From contig JAAELT010000271.1 in the NCBI GenBank assembly GCA_024226315.1, positions 1 to 64,000 on the forward strand: DNA of 64,000 bases, read 5' to 3'. Below are positions 7,920 through 16,340 of this stretch, in pieces. How positions within the stretch are numbered: the stretch's first letter is position 1; the number at the start of each line of letters is the position of its first letter. Under the pieces are notes generated by a model, which had not been told where the DNA came from, made no database searches, and saw only the letters and a list, made by a program, of their open reading frames with translations. This DNA is from a bacterium. GTDB taxonomy: Bacteria; Acidobacteriota; Thermoanaerobaculia; Multivoradales; J023. The translations under genes were made by a program, and so were the position numbers.

Positions 7920-9752
7920 ATGGCCTGGCAGCAAGCCCCCGTTTTACGCCGGTCGCACCGACGCTTCTGGCGCCTCTTCAGACCGCCGGCTTTTCGGCTG
8001 ATCTACCACGAGAGGTACAACGCCCAGTTCCCCGACGTCCCGAACGACCCCCTGCGTGCCGAGCGGATCCTGGCTTTCCTGGCCTCCGAGCGCCTGATCC
8101 TGCGACGCTGCGTCAACCGCCCGGAGCCGGTGTGGCTCAAGTCCATCGAACGGGTCCACGACACCGCCTACTTGGAGCGGTTGCACGAGCCCGAGACCCT
8201 GACCTCGATCATGGGGGTCGAGGTCACGCCCGACCAGGTCGACCGCCTGATCGACTTCCAGCGGCTGCAGACCGGCGGCACCTTGATGGCCACCCGCCGC
8301 GCCAGGCAGCATGGCATCGGGGTCAACCTCGGCGGCGGCTTCCACCACGCGCGGGCCGAGGGCGGCGGCGGCTTCTGCATCTTCAACGACGTCGCGGTGG
8401 CAATCGCCGACGAGCGCCGAAAGGGCCTCGGCGGCCCGATCCTGGTGGTCGACCTGGATCTCCACGACGGCGACGGCACCCGCGACATCTTCCGCCACGA
8501 CCGCAACGTCTTCACCTTCTCGGTCCATGCCCGTCACTGGGGGCCGACCGAGGCGGCGAGCTCGTGCTCGATCGAGCTCGGCGGCGAAGTCGACGACCGC
8601 ACCTACCTGGAGACGATCCGGCGTCATCTGCCGGCGATCATCGAAGAGCTGCGACCGCGGCTGGTCTTCTATCTCGCCGGCACCGACCCGGCGTCCGACG
8701 ACTATCTCGGCGACTGGCAGGTCTCCGCCGCCGCGCTGCTCGAACGAGACCGGCTGGTCGTCTCCCTGCTCAGGAGCGGTGGCCGCAAGACGCCGCTGGT
8801 CATTCTCCTGGCGGGCGGCTACAGCCAGACGACCTGGCGCTACAGCGCCCGTTTCCTGAGCGACCTCCAGCGCCCTGGCAAGCCGATCGAGCCACCGTCG
8901 ACGGAGGAGATCACTCTCAAGCGTTACCGCCACCTCTCGCGTCATCTCGACCCCGCCGAGCTGAGCGGCGCCGGGACCGACGACAACTTCGGCCTCACCT
9001 CCGAGGATCTCTCCCTGCCCGGCTGGGGTGGCGCCCCCGAGACCCGCCTCCTGGGCTTCTACACCAAGCACGGTCTCGAGCTGGTGTTCGAGCGCGCCGG
9101 CTTCCTGGATCGCTTGCGGGACCTCGGCTACGCCCACCCGACCATCGTCCTGCAGCTCGACGACCCCAACGATCAGACCCTGCGCATCTTCGGCAACCCG
9201 GACCGTCGCGAGCTGCTGGTCGAGCTGCGGCTGCGGCGCGACCGCCGGACCCTGCCCGGCCTGGAGCTGCTGTCGATCGAGTGGCTGCTGATGCAGAACC
9301 CGCGCGCCAGCTTCGACGATCCGCAGCCGGGCGAGCCCGCCCCCCGCCCCCGCCTGCCGGGCCAGAGCCACCCCGGGCTCGGCATGCTCAACGATGTCGC
9401 CGCCATGCTCCAGGTGGCCTGCGACCGCCTCCACCTGGACGGCATCGTCTTCGTCCCCTCCCAGTTCCACGTCGCGGCCTACGGCCGCGGCTACCTGACC
9501 TTCGTCGACTCGGGTGCCCGGGCGCACTTCGCCGCCCTGCTCGAGCTCTTCGGCGACACGCCGTTGCCCGAGGCCACCCGCGCGGTCGCCGAGGGCCGAG
9601 TGCTCGACGCCGTGACCGGCGAGGTCATCCACTGGCGCCCGGAGCCGATGGTGCTGGCGGTGAGCGACAAGCTACGCCAGCGGATGCGGGAAGAGGGCGA
9701 CGGCGAGCCGAAGGCGTATCGGTTCCGGCTGGCTGCCGCGGCCGGGACCTGA
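7920..9752 (+). CDS. Histone-deacetylase-fold hydrolase with long unknown C-terminal region
   Basis: Residues about 25-320 form an arginase/deacetylase-type domain: the His pair His142-His143 in GGGFHHARAEGGGGF, zinc ligands Asp180 and His182 in DLDLHDGDGT, a third ligand Asp256 in AGTDP, and the active-site Tyr301 in GGY. All catalytic positions of a zinc-dependent deacetylase (HDAC/AcuC/acetylpolyamine amidohydrolase superfamily) are present. Bacterial members are usually 300-380 residues, so the remaining 280 residues (about 330-610) are an added region I do not recognise; it looks globular (alternating strands, RELLVELRLRRDRRTL) rather than membrane or coiled coil. The ATG at 7920 has little ribosome-site sequence in front. 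Substrate unknown; it is divergent from the ThDP operon. Confidence 0.8.
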   Translation: MAWQQAPVLRRSHRRFWRLFRPPAFRLIYHERYNAQFPDVPNDPLRAERILAFLASERLILRRCVNRPEPVWLKSIERVHDTAYLERLHEPETLTSIMGVEVTPDQVDRLIDFQRLQTGGTLMATRRARQHGIGVNLGGGFHHARAEGGGGFCIFNDVAVAIADERRKGLGGPILVVDLDLHDGDGTRDIFRHDRNVFTFSVHARHWGPTEAASSCSIELGGEVDDRTYLETIRRHLPAIIEELRPRLVFYLAGTDPASDDYLGDWQVSAAALLERDRLVVSLLRSGGRKTPLVILLAGGYSQTTWRYSARFLSDLQRPGKPIEPPSTEEITLKRYRHLSRHLDPAELSGAGTDDNFGLTSEDLSLPGWGGAPETRLLGFYTKHGLELVFERAGFLDRLRDLGYAHPTIVLQLDDPNDQTLRIFGNPDRRELLVELRLRRDRRTLPGLELLSIEWLLMQNPRASFDDPQPGEPAPRPRLPGQSHPGLGMLNDVAAMLQVACDRLHLDGIVFVPSQFHVAAYGRGYLTFVDSGARAHFAALLELFGDTPLPEATRAVAEGRVLDAVTGEVIHWRPEPMVLAVSDKLRQRMREEGDGEPKAYRFRLAAAAGT

Positions 9753-10134
9753 CTAGAGTGTGGCGGTTCGGCGATTTCACGGCCGCGGCCTGGCTCCGAG
9801 CTTTCAACCACCGGACGCCCGGCATCCAGACCCCGCACCGCGGGAGACAAGGAGGACGATTATCGACGACATCGAAGAGCGAGATCTCCGGCAGGTTCAC
9901 GGCCGGAGTCTCGAAGCTCGACACGAGGGACAGAGTCGAGGTCCGTGGCGCGAGTGGCGCCCGGGCGCGGGTTCGAGGGTTGCAGCCTCGGTCTCGCGGA
10001 AGATGAACCAAAAACAGGAGCGTACGAGATGAGAAATCAAGAGATCCATCTGCGGAAGGAGTCGGCCGCCGGAGGCGGAGCCCGAACCGGCCCCGCCTCA
10101 GCGGAATCCTCCAGAAGGGGGTGCCTGCGAGGCG
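9753..10134. other. Gene-poor interval
   Basis: I see no convincing gene here. There is a strong Shine-Dalgarno-like AAGGAGG at about 9850 followed by ATT/ATC codons rather than ATG, and an ATG at 10029 behind AGGAG opening an Arg-rich frame that runs antisense into the VapC gene; neither encodes anything family-like. Confidence 0.5.
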
Positions 10135-10539
10135 TCAATCTCCGGCAGTCCAGTCCTCCAGAGGAAGACCCACGATTCGCCTCATATGTTGGTCTTGACT
10201 CACCAAGACCCGGCCATGCGCGAACGCCGTTGCCGCAATCGCGACGTCGAAGTCGGGGATGAGCTGACCGACCGCCGCCAGACTCGCCTTGATGCGACCG
10301 AACTGCTCGGCGCATGCGTCGTCAAAACCCAGAGTCGGCAGCTCGCGAACGAAGGCCCCGATCCGTTCGCGGTTGGCCTCGGGTCGTGCCGAGCGGGCCG
10401 CGCCAAAGTGAAGCTCCGCGAGGCTGAGCGTGGAGATGGCCAGTGGCTCTGGCCCCAACGCGAGAATCCGCTCGACCAGATCCTCGTCGTCGCCGTTTAG
10501 ATAGTAGATGCAGATGTTGGTGTCGAGCAGGTAGCTCAC
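10135..10539 (-). CDS. vapC: VapC-type PIN-domain ribonuclease toxin
   Basis: A 134-residue PIN-domain protein, the toxin half of a type II toxin-antitoxin pair that cleaves RNA. It begins MSYLLDTNICIYYL with the first catalytic Asp in LLDTN, has the conserved Glu in SLAELHFGA, and the later acidic cluster in IPDFDVAIAATA. Its ATG overlaps the antitoxin stop codon by four bases (ATGA). The C-terminal end is at the edge of a gene-poor interval. Confidence 0.88.
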   Translation of the reverse strand: MSYLLDTNICIYYLNGDDEDLVERILALGPEPLAISTLSLAELHFGAARSARPEANRERIGAFVRELPTLGFDDACAEQFGRIKASLAAVGQLIPDFDVAIAATAFAHGRVLVSQDQHMRRIVGLPLEDWTAGD

Positions 10540-10784
10540 CGCAGGACGCTCCGCGAGGCGTCCCGCCGGCTCTGTTCCAGCTCGCGGCAGATCTCCTCAG
10601 CGGAGCGCTCGTCCTCCCAGCTGCCTGCCAGGCCGGCAAAGGCCGAGGTGAAGCGCCGAGGCTCCTGCTCGAACCGCTCCCGGACCAGGGACTGGACGAA
10701 ACGCGACGGCGTCATGCTTCGCTCCTCGGCCTTCTCCCGCAGGCGACCTTCCAACTCCTTGGGAACGTACACCGAGATCTTCAT
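10536..10784 (-). CDS. vapB: Ribbon-helix-helix antitoxin of the VapBC pair
   Basis: An 82-residue protein with an N-terminal ribbon-helix-helix DNA-binding domain (MKISVYVPKELEGRLREKAE, then SMTPSRFVQSLVRERFEQ) and a C-terminal helix that would wrap the toxin. It should bind and neutralise the PIN toxin encoded immediately downstream and repress their shared promoter. The start has AGAGGAG nine bases upstream, unlike the other antitoxin genes of this window, which seem leaderless. Confidence 0.8.
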   Translation of the reverse strand: MKISVYVPKELEGRLREKAEERSMTPSRFVQSLVRERFEQEPRRFTSAFAGLAGSWEDERSAEEICRELEQSRRDASRSVLR

Positions 10785-11081
10785 CGCGTGGCTCCTCTGA
10801 TCTGTCCTACCCTCTATCCTACATCTGCGGCATCGGTGTCGTCAAAACGGGTCGCCACCTGAATCACGGCGGCACTCGACACCACAGAGGCTCTCGGCAA
10901 CCGGAGCGGGTCCGGTAGAGTACGGCTCCCCGATGCCCACGATCGACCAGCGAGACGTCCTTGGCGCCCTGACCCGAGCGGACCTGACCGAGCAGATTCG
11001 TCACTCCGGGTGACAACCGGCTTGACAAAACGCGCCTCGGTGGCCCTCCGCCCCTGGACCCCATCAAAGAAGACAAGAAGA
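10785..11081. other. Intergenic region upstream of vapBC, no gene seen
   Basis: About 300 bases between the vapB start and the end of the FGE fragment. The vapBC promoter must be here; an AT-richer patch with TAGGATAGAGG (minus strand, near 10815) is the only candidate. Long frames crossing it are arginine/glycine-rich shadows. Confidence 0.4.
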
Positions 11082-11594
11082 TCAAGAACCAAGGCTCGCG
11101 GGGACGACCAAGACACGAAAGCCGAAGAGCGAGCTCCGGTCCGAAGCCGAGTACCTGCCGCGGTAAGCGGCCCGCAGGAGGTCTGCGGAGAGGTCCCAGC
11201 TGCCGCCCCGAAGCACCCTGACGTCCCTGTCCTCGACATCTTCGTACCGGTCGGCACTCCACTCCCACACGTTCCCTCCGAGATCGCAGTGGCGGTAGGG
11301 ACCGTCCCCGGCCGGATAGACACCCACCGGCGTCGGGGCGCTGACGTTGTGGGAGAAGTTGGCCCGCTCTGCGTCCGGCTCTGCACTCCCCCAGGGGTAC
11401 TTCCCCTTCGGCGCTGTCGCCGCCTTCTCCCACTCCTTGCCCGAGGGCAACCGGATCTCCTCGCCCCGTTGCTCGCTGAGCCACCGGCAATAGGCCTTCT
11501 GGGCAACACGATCCGGCAGCAGGGCTTCACGCAGCTCGAGCTTAGACTGTCCCCGTTCGAGCCCCGAGGAATCCCGCAGGATCCCTTCAGCCAA
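11082..11594 (-). pseudogene. N-terminally truncated formylglycine-generating-enzyme (SUMF1) domain
   Basis: From about residue 32 the frame reads as the C-terminal two thirds of an FGE-sulfatase/SUMF1 domain: AYCRWLSEQRGEEIRLPSGKEWE, KYPWG, a Val-Gly-Val-Tyr-Pro turn, LGGNVWEWSADRY, VLRGGSWD and FGFRVLV. The first part of the fold (the usual glycine-methionine-glycine motif and the preceding core, 80-100 residues) is missing; what precedes is an unrelated 30-residue run with no ribosome site. It is therefore a decayed or 5'-deleted gene. The lost segment ends close to the dispersed repeats at 11767-11852, which could mark the deletion. Intact relatives either activate sulfatases or act as ergothioneine-type iron enzymes. 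Confidence 0.65.
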
Positions 11595-11766
11595 CCGCCT
11601 CTGACGACCACCACCCGCTCGCGCTCGTCCGCCGAGACGGCACCGAGCGCTCGCCTGGGCGCGTCGGCCTCGATACCGCGGGGATCACCTCGATGCCCAC
11701 CGGCATCGTTATCGTTCCCGAAAACCTGACCTCGATGCCAGCCGGCATCGCACCCGACGCCGAGGC

Positions 11767-11852
11767 GAGTTTGCAAAGCCGCTGGCAATTCCGCCGCGGA
11801 ACCGGCGAAACAGCCGGCCGAGTTGGCAAAGCGACTGGCAATTCCGCCGTGG
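11767..11852 (+). repeat. Dispersed repeat, copies A and B
   Basis: Two direct copies of a roughly 34-bp unit, starting about 11767 and 11820, share a GAGTT block, a variable GCAAAGCSRCTGG block and the core GGCAATTCCGCCG. They sit immediately beyond the stop codon of the Cys-rich small gene, whose upstream side carries two further copies. Confidence 0.75.
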
Positions 11853-11874
11853 CGGCGTCGCGCCGGCCAGGGCA

Positions 11875-12249
11875 TCAGGGGGCATCGCCGCCGGGCTCGG
11901 TGTCGGGGATGCGGAAGATGCGCGGCGGCGCGGTCTTGGCGGCCACGAGCTCGTAGACGCGGACGAAGACGGCCAGTTCCCCGAGCGCGTCAAGCCACGC
12001 CTCAGGGTTGTCCCTGCCGAACGCCGCGAAGGCGCGGGCGACGGCGATCAGCGTCAGCACCAGGCCGAGCTCGGTGCTCTCCTCCAGCACGCACAGGTCA
12101 CAGATCGCCTGCTCGTCACGATAACCCACCGGGCCGCGGCCGACCTGGTTGCGGCCGCAGGCGCACGGGGCCTCCGGACCGACCGAAAAGCGGACGCTGT
12201 AGAGCGGGCCGCCATTATCGGCCGGACCCGTCTCGGACTTCGACGCCAT
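11875..12249 (-). CDS. Small Cys-rich protein of unknown function
   Basis: A 124-residue soluble protein of natural composition with a strong ribosome site (GAGGAGG, six to seven bases before the ATG). Cys29, Cys31, Cys50 and Cys53 (CxC then CxxC) could bind a metal; the region 60-115 is helical with LGLVLTLIAVARAFAAFG and an aromatic-rich end (FVRVYELVAAK). I do not recognise the family. The gene is bracketed by two repeat copies on each side, all in the same orientation, which suggests it arrived or moves as a unit. Confidence 0.6.
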   Translation of the reverse strand: MASKSETGPADNGGPLYSVRFSVGPEAPCACGRNQVGRGPVGYRDEQAICDLCVLEESTELGLVLTLIAVARAFAAFGRDNPEAWLDALGELAVFVRVYELVAAKTAPPRIFRIPDTEPGGDAP

Positions 12250-12356
12250 CTTCGCTCCTCCTCACTTCCCTGATCCTCGTTCCCGTCCCGGTGTGCCGAG
12301 GCTCGCACGCCTGGTTGCGGCCCGGGGGCGGATCACCGCGGCGAGAACGCCGCGGT

Positions 12357-12500
12357 GAGTTGACGAAACGACCGGCAATTCAGCCGCGAGGGAGTCATTG
12401 ATCCTCCCTATGCACACTTCGAGGCGTTACGAGTGGCATCACGTCCGCGAAAACACTGCGGCGAGGTGACGAAACGACTGACAATTCAGCCGTGGCGGCG
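12357..12500 (+). repeat. Dispersed repeat, copies C and D
   Basis: Two more copies of the unit seen at 11767-11852, starting about 12357 and 12463: GAGTTGACGAAACGACCGG or GAGGTGACGAAACGACTGA followed by CAATTCAGCCG. C and D also share upstream sequence (GATCACC/GCATCACG, then a GC-rich palindrome-like stretch ending GCGGYGAG). They occupy most of the gene-free interval 12250-12582, in which I see nothing else. Confidence 0.75.
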
Positions 12501-12582
12501 TAACGTCGTCCCTGAACCCCGCCGCGCCGGCGCGGGACTCGATCGCCCACCGGCACTCGGTGCCATCAACAAAAGGAGGAGG

Positions 12583-13083
12583 TCATGAAGCTCCGCACAG
12601 CGATTCGCCGAAGACTCCCTCGCTCCCTTCCAGGCTCACGAGCGCCAGCTCGGCGATGGCCACGCCGCGCCCGCGGTCCCTGCGCCCTTCCTCGCGCGAG
12701 CGACGGCGCAACAGGTCGAAGAGCGCCGACGAGTGGAAGAGGTGCTGGCGCACCCGGCGCCGTTGCGCAGCGGGATCCAGGTCGCGGATCTCGTGCCACA
12801 GCTTCTCGGCGCAGACGCGCTCGTAGAAACCGCCGTCGATCACGACCCGCGGTGCCTCTCCCCCGCTGTCCCCGGGTCTCGCCGGCATCGCTGCGGGATA
12901 GATCCGCAGGAACTGCTCGAGAAACTCACGTGACTCCTCGACGTCGAGCCTGCCGCGGCACAGCCGCCGCCACGTGGCGTACTCGATATCCAGCTTCGGT
13001 GTTTCGCCCCGGGCATCCGACGGGCGCTCCCCCGCCCACGACTTGAAGGCGCGCACGAACGTCTCGTGGACCGCGTAGCCCAC
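12583..13083 (-). CDS. Hypothetical protein, possibly frameshifted at its 5' end
   Basis: A 166-residue soluble, charged protein (many Arg/Glu; LRRRSREEGRRDRGRG near the C-terminus) that I do not recognise. The only in-frame start after a TGA is GTG at 13083, without a ribosome site. A different frame, starting at an ATG at 13119, reads MFNAGTLTFQPG and runs directly into this point, and the sequence around it (SLAVGYAVHE) looks like a continuous protein, so a one-base frameshift between about 13085 and 13100 would restore a longer N-terminus. The start given here is therefore tentative. Confidence 0.5.
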   Translation of the reverse strand: MGYAVHETFVRAFKSWAGERPSDARGETPKLDIEYATWRRLCRGRLDVEESREFLEQFLRIYPAAMPARPGDSGGEAPRVVIDGGFYERVCAEKLWHEIRDLDPAAQRRRVRQHLFHSSALFDLLRRRSREEGRRDRGRGVAIAELALVSLEGSEGVFGESLCGAS

Positions 13084-13213
13084 GGCCAGGCTGGAATGTC
13101 AGGGTGCCGGCGTTGAACATCGGGGTTTTCTCGCCTTCGGACCGCTTGTCGGTTCGTCCCGACCCACCCCGAGGGATGTTGACACCAGACGGCAAGCGGG
13201 TTCTATTCGCTCC

Positions 13214-14452
13214 ATGTCCCCGGAGCTCACCATCTTCAAGCTTCTCGGTGAGGCACTAGCGCTCGGTTTGCTGGTGGGGGCCGAGCGCTATCGCGGGCGC
13301 GAGCCCGGCGAGAAGAAGTCTGCCGGTGTACGGACCTTCGCCATCGTGTGCCTCCTGGGTGCCGTGTGCGGCCTCATCGGCACCGTTGCTTTCACCGCGG
13401 TCACCTTCGCCGCGGTCGCGGCCCTGGTGCTGGTCGGCTACTGGCGCTCGCCGGCCGACAGCCTGGGGACCACCACCGAGCTCGCCGCCATGCTGGTCTT
13501 CTGGATCGGCTATCTGCTGAACAGTCACGAAGCGGCAGCCGTCAGCCTGGGGATCGTCCTGACCATCTTTCTCGCCTCTAAACGCACGCTTCACAACTTC
13601 GTCAAGGATCAGATCAGCGAGGCCGAATTCGAGGCCACGCTCAAGTTCCTGGCGGTCGCGCTGGTGGTCTACCCAATCCTCCCGAATCGCGAGTTCGGAC
13701 CCTGGGGATTCTTCAATCCGAGCCAGGTCTGGGGGTTCGTGATTCTGGTCTCCACGATCAGTTATGCGGGCTACTTCCTGGTCCGCTGGCTCGGCGAGCG
13801 CCGTGGCTTGATGCTCAGCAGTCTGGCAGGGGGCATCGTCTCGACCACGGCCGTGACCCTGTCTCTGGCCGACCGCGCCCGACAGGTGCCACAAGCCAGC
13901 CGCCTGTTCGGTGTCGTCGCCGTACTGGCCAACGCGGTGCAGGGACCTCGGCTGCTGCTGCTCGTTTGGATCGTGAACCGCGAGCTCGCCCTCTCGCTCG
14001 CCGGACCCCTCATCGGCATGGCTCTCGCGGGTCTCGTCGGGTCCTGGCTGCTCTCCCGCCGACTGAAGAGTCAGGTGGACGTCGAGTTCCCGCTCCAGAA
14101 TCCGTACTCGATTAGGCCGGCCTTGAAATTCGGTCTCTTTTTCGTCGCGATCCTGCTGCTGGTCGAAGCGGCCCGATTCGAGCTCGGCGACCGCGGCATC
14201 CTGCTGGCGAGCGCCATCGGCGGGCTCGGGAGCACCAGCGCCGTCGCCTTGTCCGTCTCCGAGTTGCTCAGCCAGGGATCTCTATCGCCACTCGTCGCCG
14301 CCGGTTCGATCCTCGCAGCCATCACCGCCGGCACCCTCTCCAAGTGGGCGCTCACGCTGCTCAACGGCACCCGGCAGATGGCCTTTTGGCTGGGCGGCGG
14401 CCTGCTGACCATGCTGGCCACGGCCTTCCTCGTGCTCTACGTTCAGTCCTGA
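13214..14452 (+). CDS. MgtC/SapB family membrane protein with DUF4010
   Basis: A 412-residue polytopic membrane protein. The N-terminal 140 residues match the MgtC/SapB pattern (EALALGLLVGAERYRGRE, then AGVRTFAIVCLLGAVCGLIG), and the larger C-terminal part (about 170-405) has the DUF4010 style with LMLSSLAGGIVSTTAVTLSL and LASAIGGLGSTSAVALSV, two internally similar Gly/Ser-rich segments. Function is unproven; MgtC relatives are linked to magnesium limitation and pH adaptation. The gene is single, starting at an ATG at 13214. Confidence 0.85.
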   Translation: MSPELTIFKLLGEALALGLLVGAERYRGREPGEKKSAGVRTFAIVCLLGAVCGLIGTVAFTAVTFAAVAALVLVGYWRSPADSLGTTTELAAMLVFWIGYLLNSHEAAAVSLGIVLTIFLASKRTLHNFVKDQISEAEFEATLKFLAVALVVYPILPNREFGPWGFFNPSQVWGFVILVSTISYAGYFLVRWLGERRGLMLSSLAGGIVSTTAVTLSLADRARQVPQASRLFGVVAVLANAVQGPRLLLLVWIVNRELALSLAGPLIGMALAGLVGSWLLSRRLKSQVDVEFPLQNPYSIRPALKFGLFFVAILLLVEAARFELGDRGILLASAIGGLGSTSAVALSVSELLSQGSLSPLVAAGSILAAITAGTLSKWALTLLNGTRQMAFWLGGGLLTMLATAFLVLYVQS

Positions 14453-14520
14453 CGGTGGGGTGCCGTCGCGGCTGGCGGAGCAGGTCGGACGGCCCGGCTC
14501 ACGCTTTCACGACGAGTTTC

Positions 14521-15588
14521 TCACCCCTCGGATTCCGGGACCGGCGCGCTATAGAACCGGCGCTGGAAGTAGAGCGCCACGTTCACCAGGCCAATCAGTA
14601 CCGGCACCTCGACGAGCGGACCGATCACCGCGGCAAAGGCGACCCCCGATTCGATGCCGAAGACGGCAACCGCGACCGCGATGGCCAGCTCGAAGTTGTT
14701 CGACGCCGCCGTGAAAGAGAGGGTGGCCGTCTTGCTGTAGTCGGCACCGATCTTGTGCCCGAGCCAGAAGCTCACCAGAAACATCAGTACGAAGTAGATG
14801 AGCAGCGGGACCGCAATGCGCAATACGTCACCCGGGATCTGGACGATCTTGTCACCTTGCAAGCTGAACATAGCCAGAATCGTGAACAGCAGTGCCACCA
14901 GGGTGATCGGTGAGATCTTCGGGATGAAGACCCGTTCGTACCACTCCCTGCCCTTGGTCTTGACGAAGATCAGTCGCGTCAGCATGCCAGCGAGAAACGG
15001 AATGCCGAGATAGATGAAGACGCTCTCGGCGATCTGGCCCATGCTGATGTCGACCACGGAGCCGCTCAAGCCGAAGAGCACCGGCAGCTTGGTGATGAAG
15101 ATCCACGCGTAGACGCTATAGAAGAGCACCTGGAAGACGCTATTGAAGGCAACGAGCCCCGCCGCGTACTCGGAGTCGCCCTTGGCCAACTCGTTCCAGA
15201 CGATCACCATGGCGATGCAACGCGCCAAGCCGATCATGATGAGCCCCACCATGTACTCCGGCTGATCGCGAAGGAAGAGAATCGCCAGGGTGAACATCAG
15301 GATCGGTCCGATCACCCAGTTCTGAAAAAGTGACAGGCCGAGCACTCGCCAGTTTCGGAAGACGTCTGGCATTTCCTCGTAGCGCACCTTGGCCAGAGGC
15401 GGGTACATCATCAGGATCAGGCCGATGGCGATCGGGATGTTGGTGGTGCCGACCTGGAAGCTCTGGATCAACGCCTCGATTCCGGGGATCAGGTAGCCGG
15501 CGCCGACCCCGACCGCCATGGCGAGAAAAATCCATAGGGTCAAATAGCGGTCGAGGAACGACAGCTTCCTGGTGATGCCTTCACTCAT
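14521..15588 (-). CDS. acr3: Acr3-type arsenite efflux permease
   Basis: A 355-residue protein with about ten membrane segments and the hallmark stretches of the ACR3/bile-acid-transporter superfamily: [32 protein letters not shown] with the conserved Cys of the arsenite path, and [20 protein letters not shown]. It exports As(III)/Sb(III) using the proton motive force. The usual partners arsR and arsC are not adjacent, and no ArsR-type operator is obvious in front of it, so regulation is unknown. Good ribosome site (AAAGGAG) before the ATG. Confidence 0.93.
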   Translation of the reverse strand: MSEGITRKLSFLDRYLTLWIFLAMAVGVGAGYLIPGIEALIQSFQVGTTNIPIAIGLILMMYPPLAKVRYEEMPDVFRNWRVLGLSLFQNWVIGPILMFTLAILFLRDQPEYMVGLIMIGLARCIAMVIVWNELAKGDSEYAAGLVAFNSVFQVLFYSVYAWIFITKLPVLFGLSGSVVDISMGQIAESVFIYLGIPFLAGMLTRLIFVKTKGREWYERVFIPKISPITLVALLFTILAMFSLQGDKIVQIPGDVLRIAVPLLIYFVLMFLVSFWLGHKIGADYSKTATLSFTAASNNFELAIAVAVAVFGIESGVAFAAVIGPLVEVPVLIGLVNVALYFQRRFYSAPVPESEG

Positions 15589-15703
15589 CTCGAAGCTCCT
15601 TTGAGACGTCCGCCCATCCCTGGCAGTCTGGCCAAAGAATCAAGGACGCCCAACAGCCCTTCGGGTAGGCAGGCCGATGTCCGCAGGGTGGGATAGCGAA
15701 CGG

Positions 15704-15733
15704 TTGCGAAACCTGTACGACTTATTGTACAGT
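15704..15733 (+). promoter_or_regulatory. Promoter and autoregulatory palindrome of the YefM/YoeB operon
   Basis: TTGCGA (15704) and TACAGT (15728) are 18 bases apart and place the transcript start at or next to the ATG at 15740. A palindrome CTGTAC-N8-GTACAG (15713-15732) overlaps the spacer and the -10 box, where the antitoxin complex would bind. No ribosome site precedes the ATG, so the mRNA looks leaderless. Confidence 0.55.
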
Positions 15734-15739
15734 TGATTC

Positions 15740-16021
15740 ATGCCTAGGGTCACGACTTACACGGAACTGCGGACCCACCTCAAGACCTACTGTGACGAAG
15801 TCGCCGACAGTGGCGAGCCGCTCGTCATCAAGCGTCGTGGCGGCGCCGACGTCGCCCTGGTCAGCCTGGACGAGCTGAGCGCTCTCGAAGAGACCGCCCA
15901 TCTGCTGCGGTCTCCGGCGAACGCACGTCGGCTTCTGGAGTCCGTTCGCGAGCTCCGGTCGGGCGGCGGCACCGCGCTGACCGTCGAGGAGCTACGGCAA
16001 CAGTACGGCCTCGATGCCTGA
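15740..16021 (+). CDS. yefM: YefM/Phd-family antitoxin
   Basis: A 93-residue antitoxin with the Phd/YefM fold: TTYTELRTHLKTYCDEVADS at the N-terminus, the central EPLVIKRRGGADVALVSLDE hairpin, and a helical C-terminus (ETAHLLRSPANARRLLESV) that would cover the toxin. It should neutralise the YoeB-like RNase encoded next and repress the operon through the palindrome in its promoter. The reading frame overlaps the toxin start by eight bases. Confidence 0.9.
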   Translation: MPRVTTYTELRTHLKTYCDEVADSGEPLVIKRRGGADVALVSLDELSALEETAHLLRSPANARRLLESVRELRSGGGTALTVEELRQQYGLDA

Positions 16022-16277
16022 GCGCCGGGCGGTCTTCTCGGCCCACTTCCTCGACGACTTGGATCACTGGGTCCGCACCGACCGCAAGATCGCGTTACGG
16101 CTTCTACGAATCGTCGGCGAGACTCTGCGGCAACCGTTCCGAGGCATCGGCAAGCCCGAACCGCTCAAACGACAACTGTCCGGGCTCTGGTCTCGCCGCC
16201 TGACTCAGGAACACCGCGTGGTCTACGAGGTCGCGGACGACGAGGTTCGCTTCTCCCAGGCCCGGTACCACTATTGA
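16014..16277 (+). CDS. yoeB: YoeB-family ribosome-dependent mRNA interferase toxin
   Basis: An 87-residue RelE/YoeB-type RNase. It retains the catalytic set known from the E. coli enzyme: Glu49 in GKPEPLK, Arg68 in RRLTQEHRVVYEV, and the C-terminal His86-Tyr87 of the ARYHY end. It would cut mRNA in the ribosomal A site when free of YefM. The gene appears intact and complete, so the system is probably functional. Confidence 0.93.
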   Translation: MPERRAVFSAHFLDDLDHWVRTDRKIALRLLRIVGETLRQPFRGIGKPEPLKRQLSGLWSRRLTQEHRVVYEVADDEVRFSQARYHY

Positions 16278-16340
16278 CCTGTCACTCCGACAGCACGTCG
16301 TAGCGCGTCAACTGTGCGACCCTTTCCTTCACCCACAGCC

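Noticed and set aside
9940..9990. tRNA-like GGTTCGAGG sequence
   Set aside because: Only the T-loop-like word is present; no acceptor stem, anticodon arm or CCA end can be folded around it.
9853..10031. Second ATT/ATC-initiated small gene behind AAGGAGG
   Set aside because: The Shine-Dalgarno is good but too close to the ATT, the encoded Arg/Glu-rich peptide resembles nothing, and normal conserved motifs are lacking, unlike the RRM gene.
11082..11594. Target gene of a diversity-generating retroelement (FGE-type C-lectin end)
   Set aside because: There is no reverse transcriptase, no template repeat and no adenine-rich variable region near the GFRVLV end; the gene is simply truncated.
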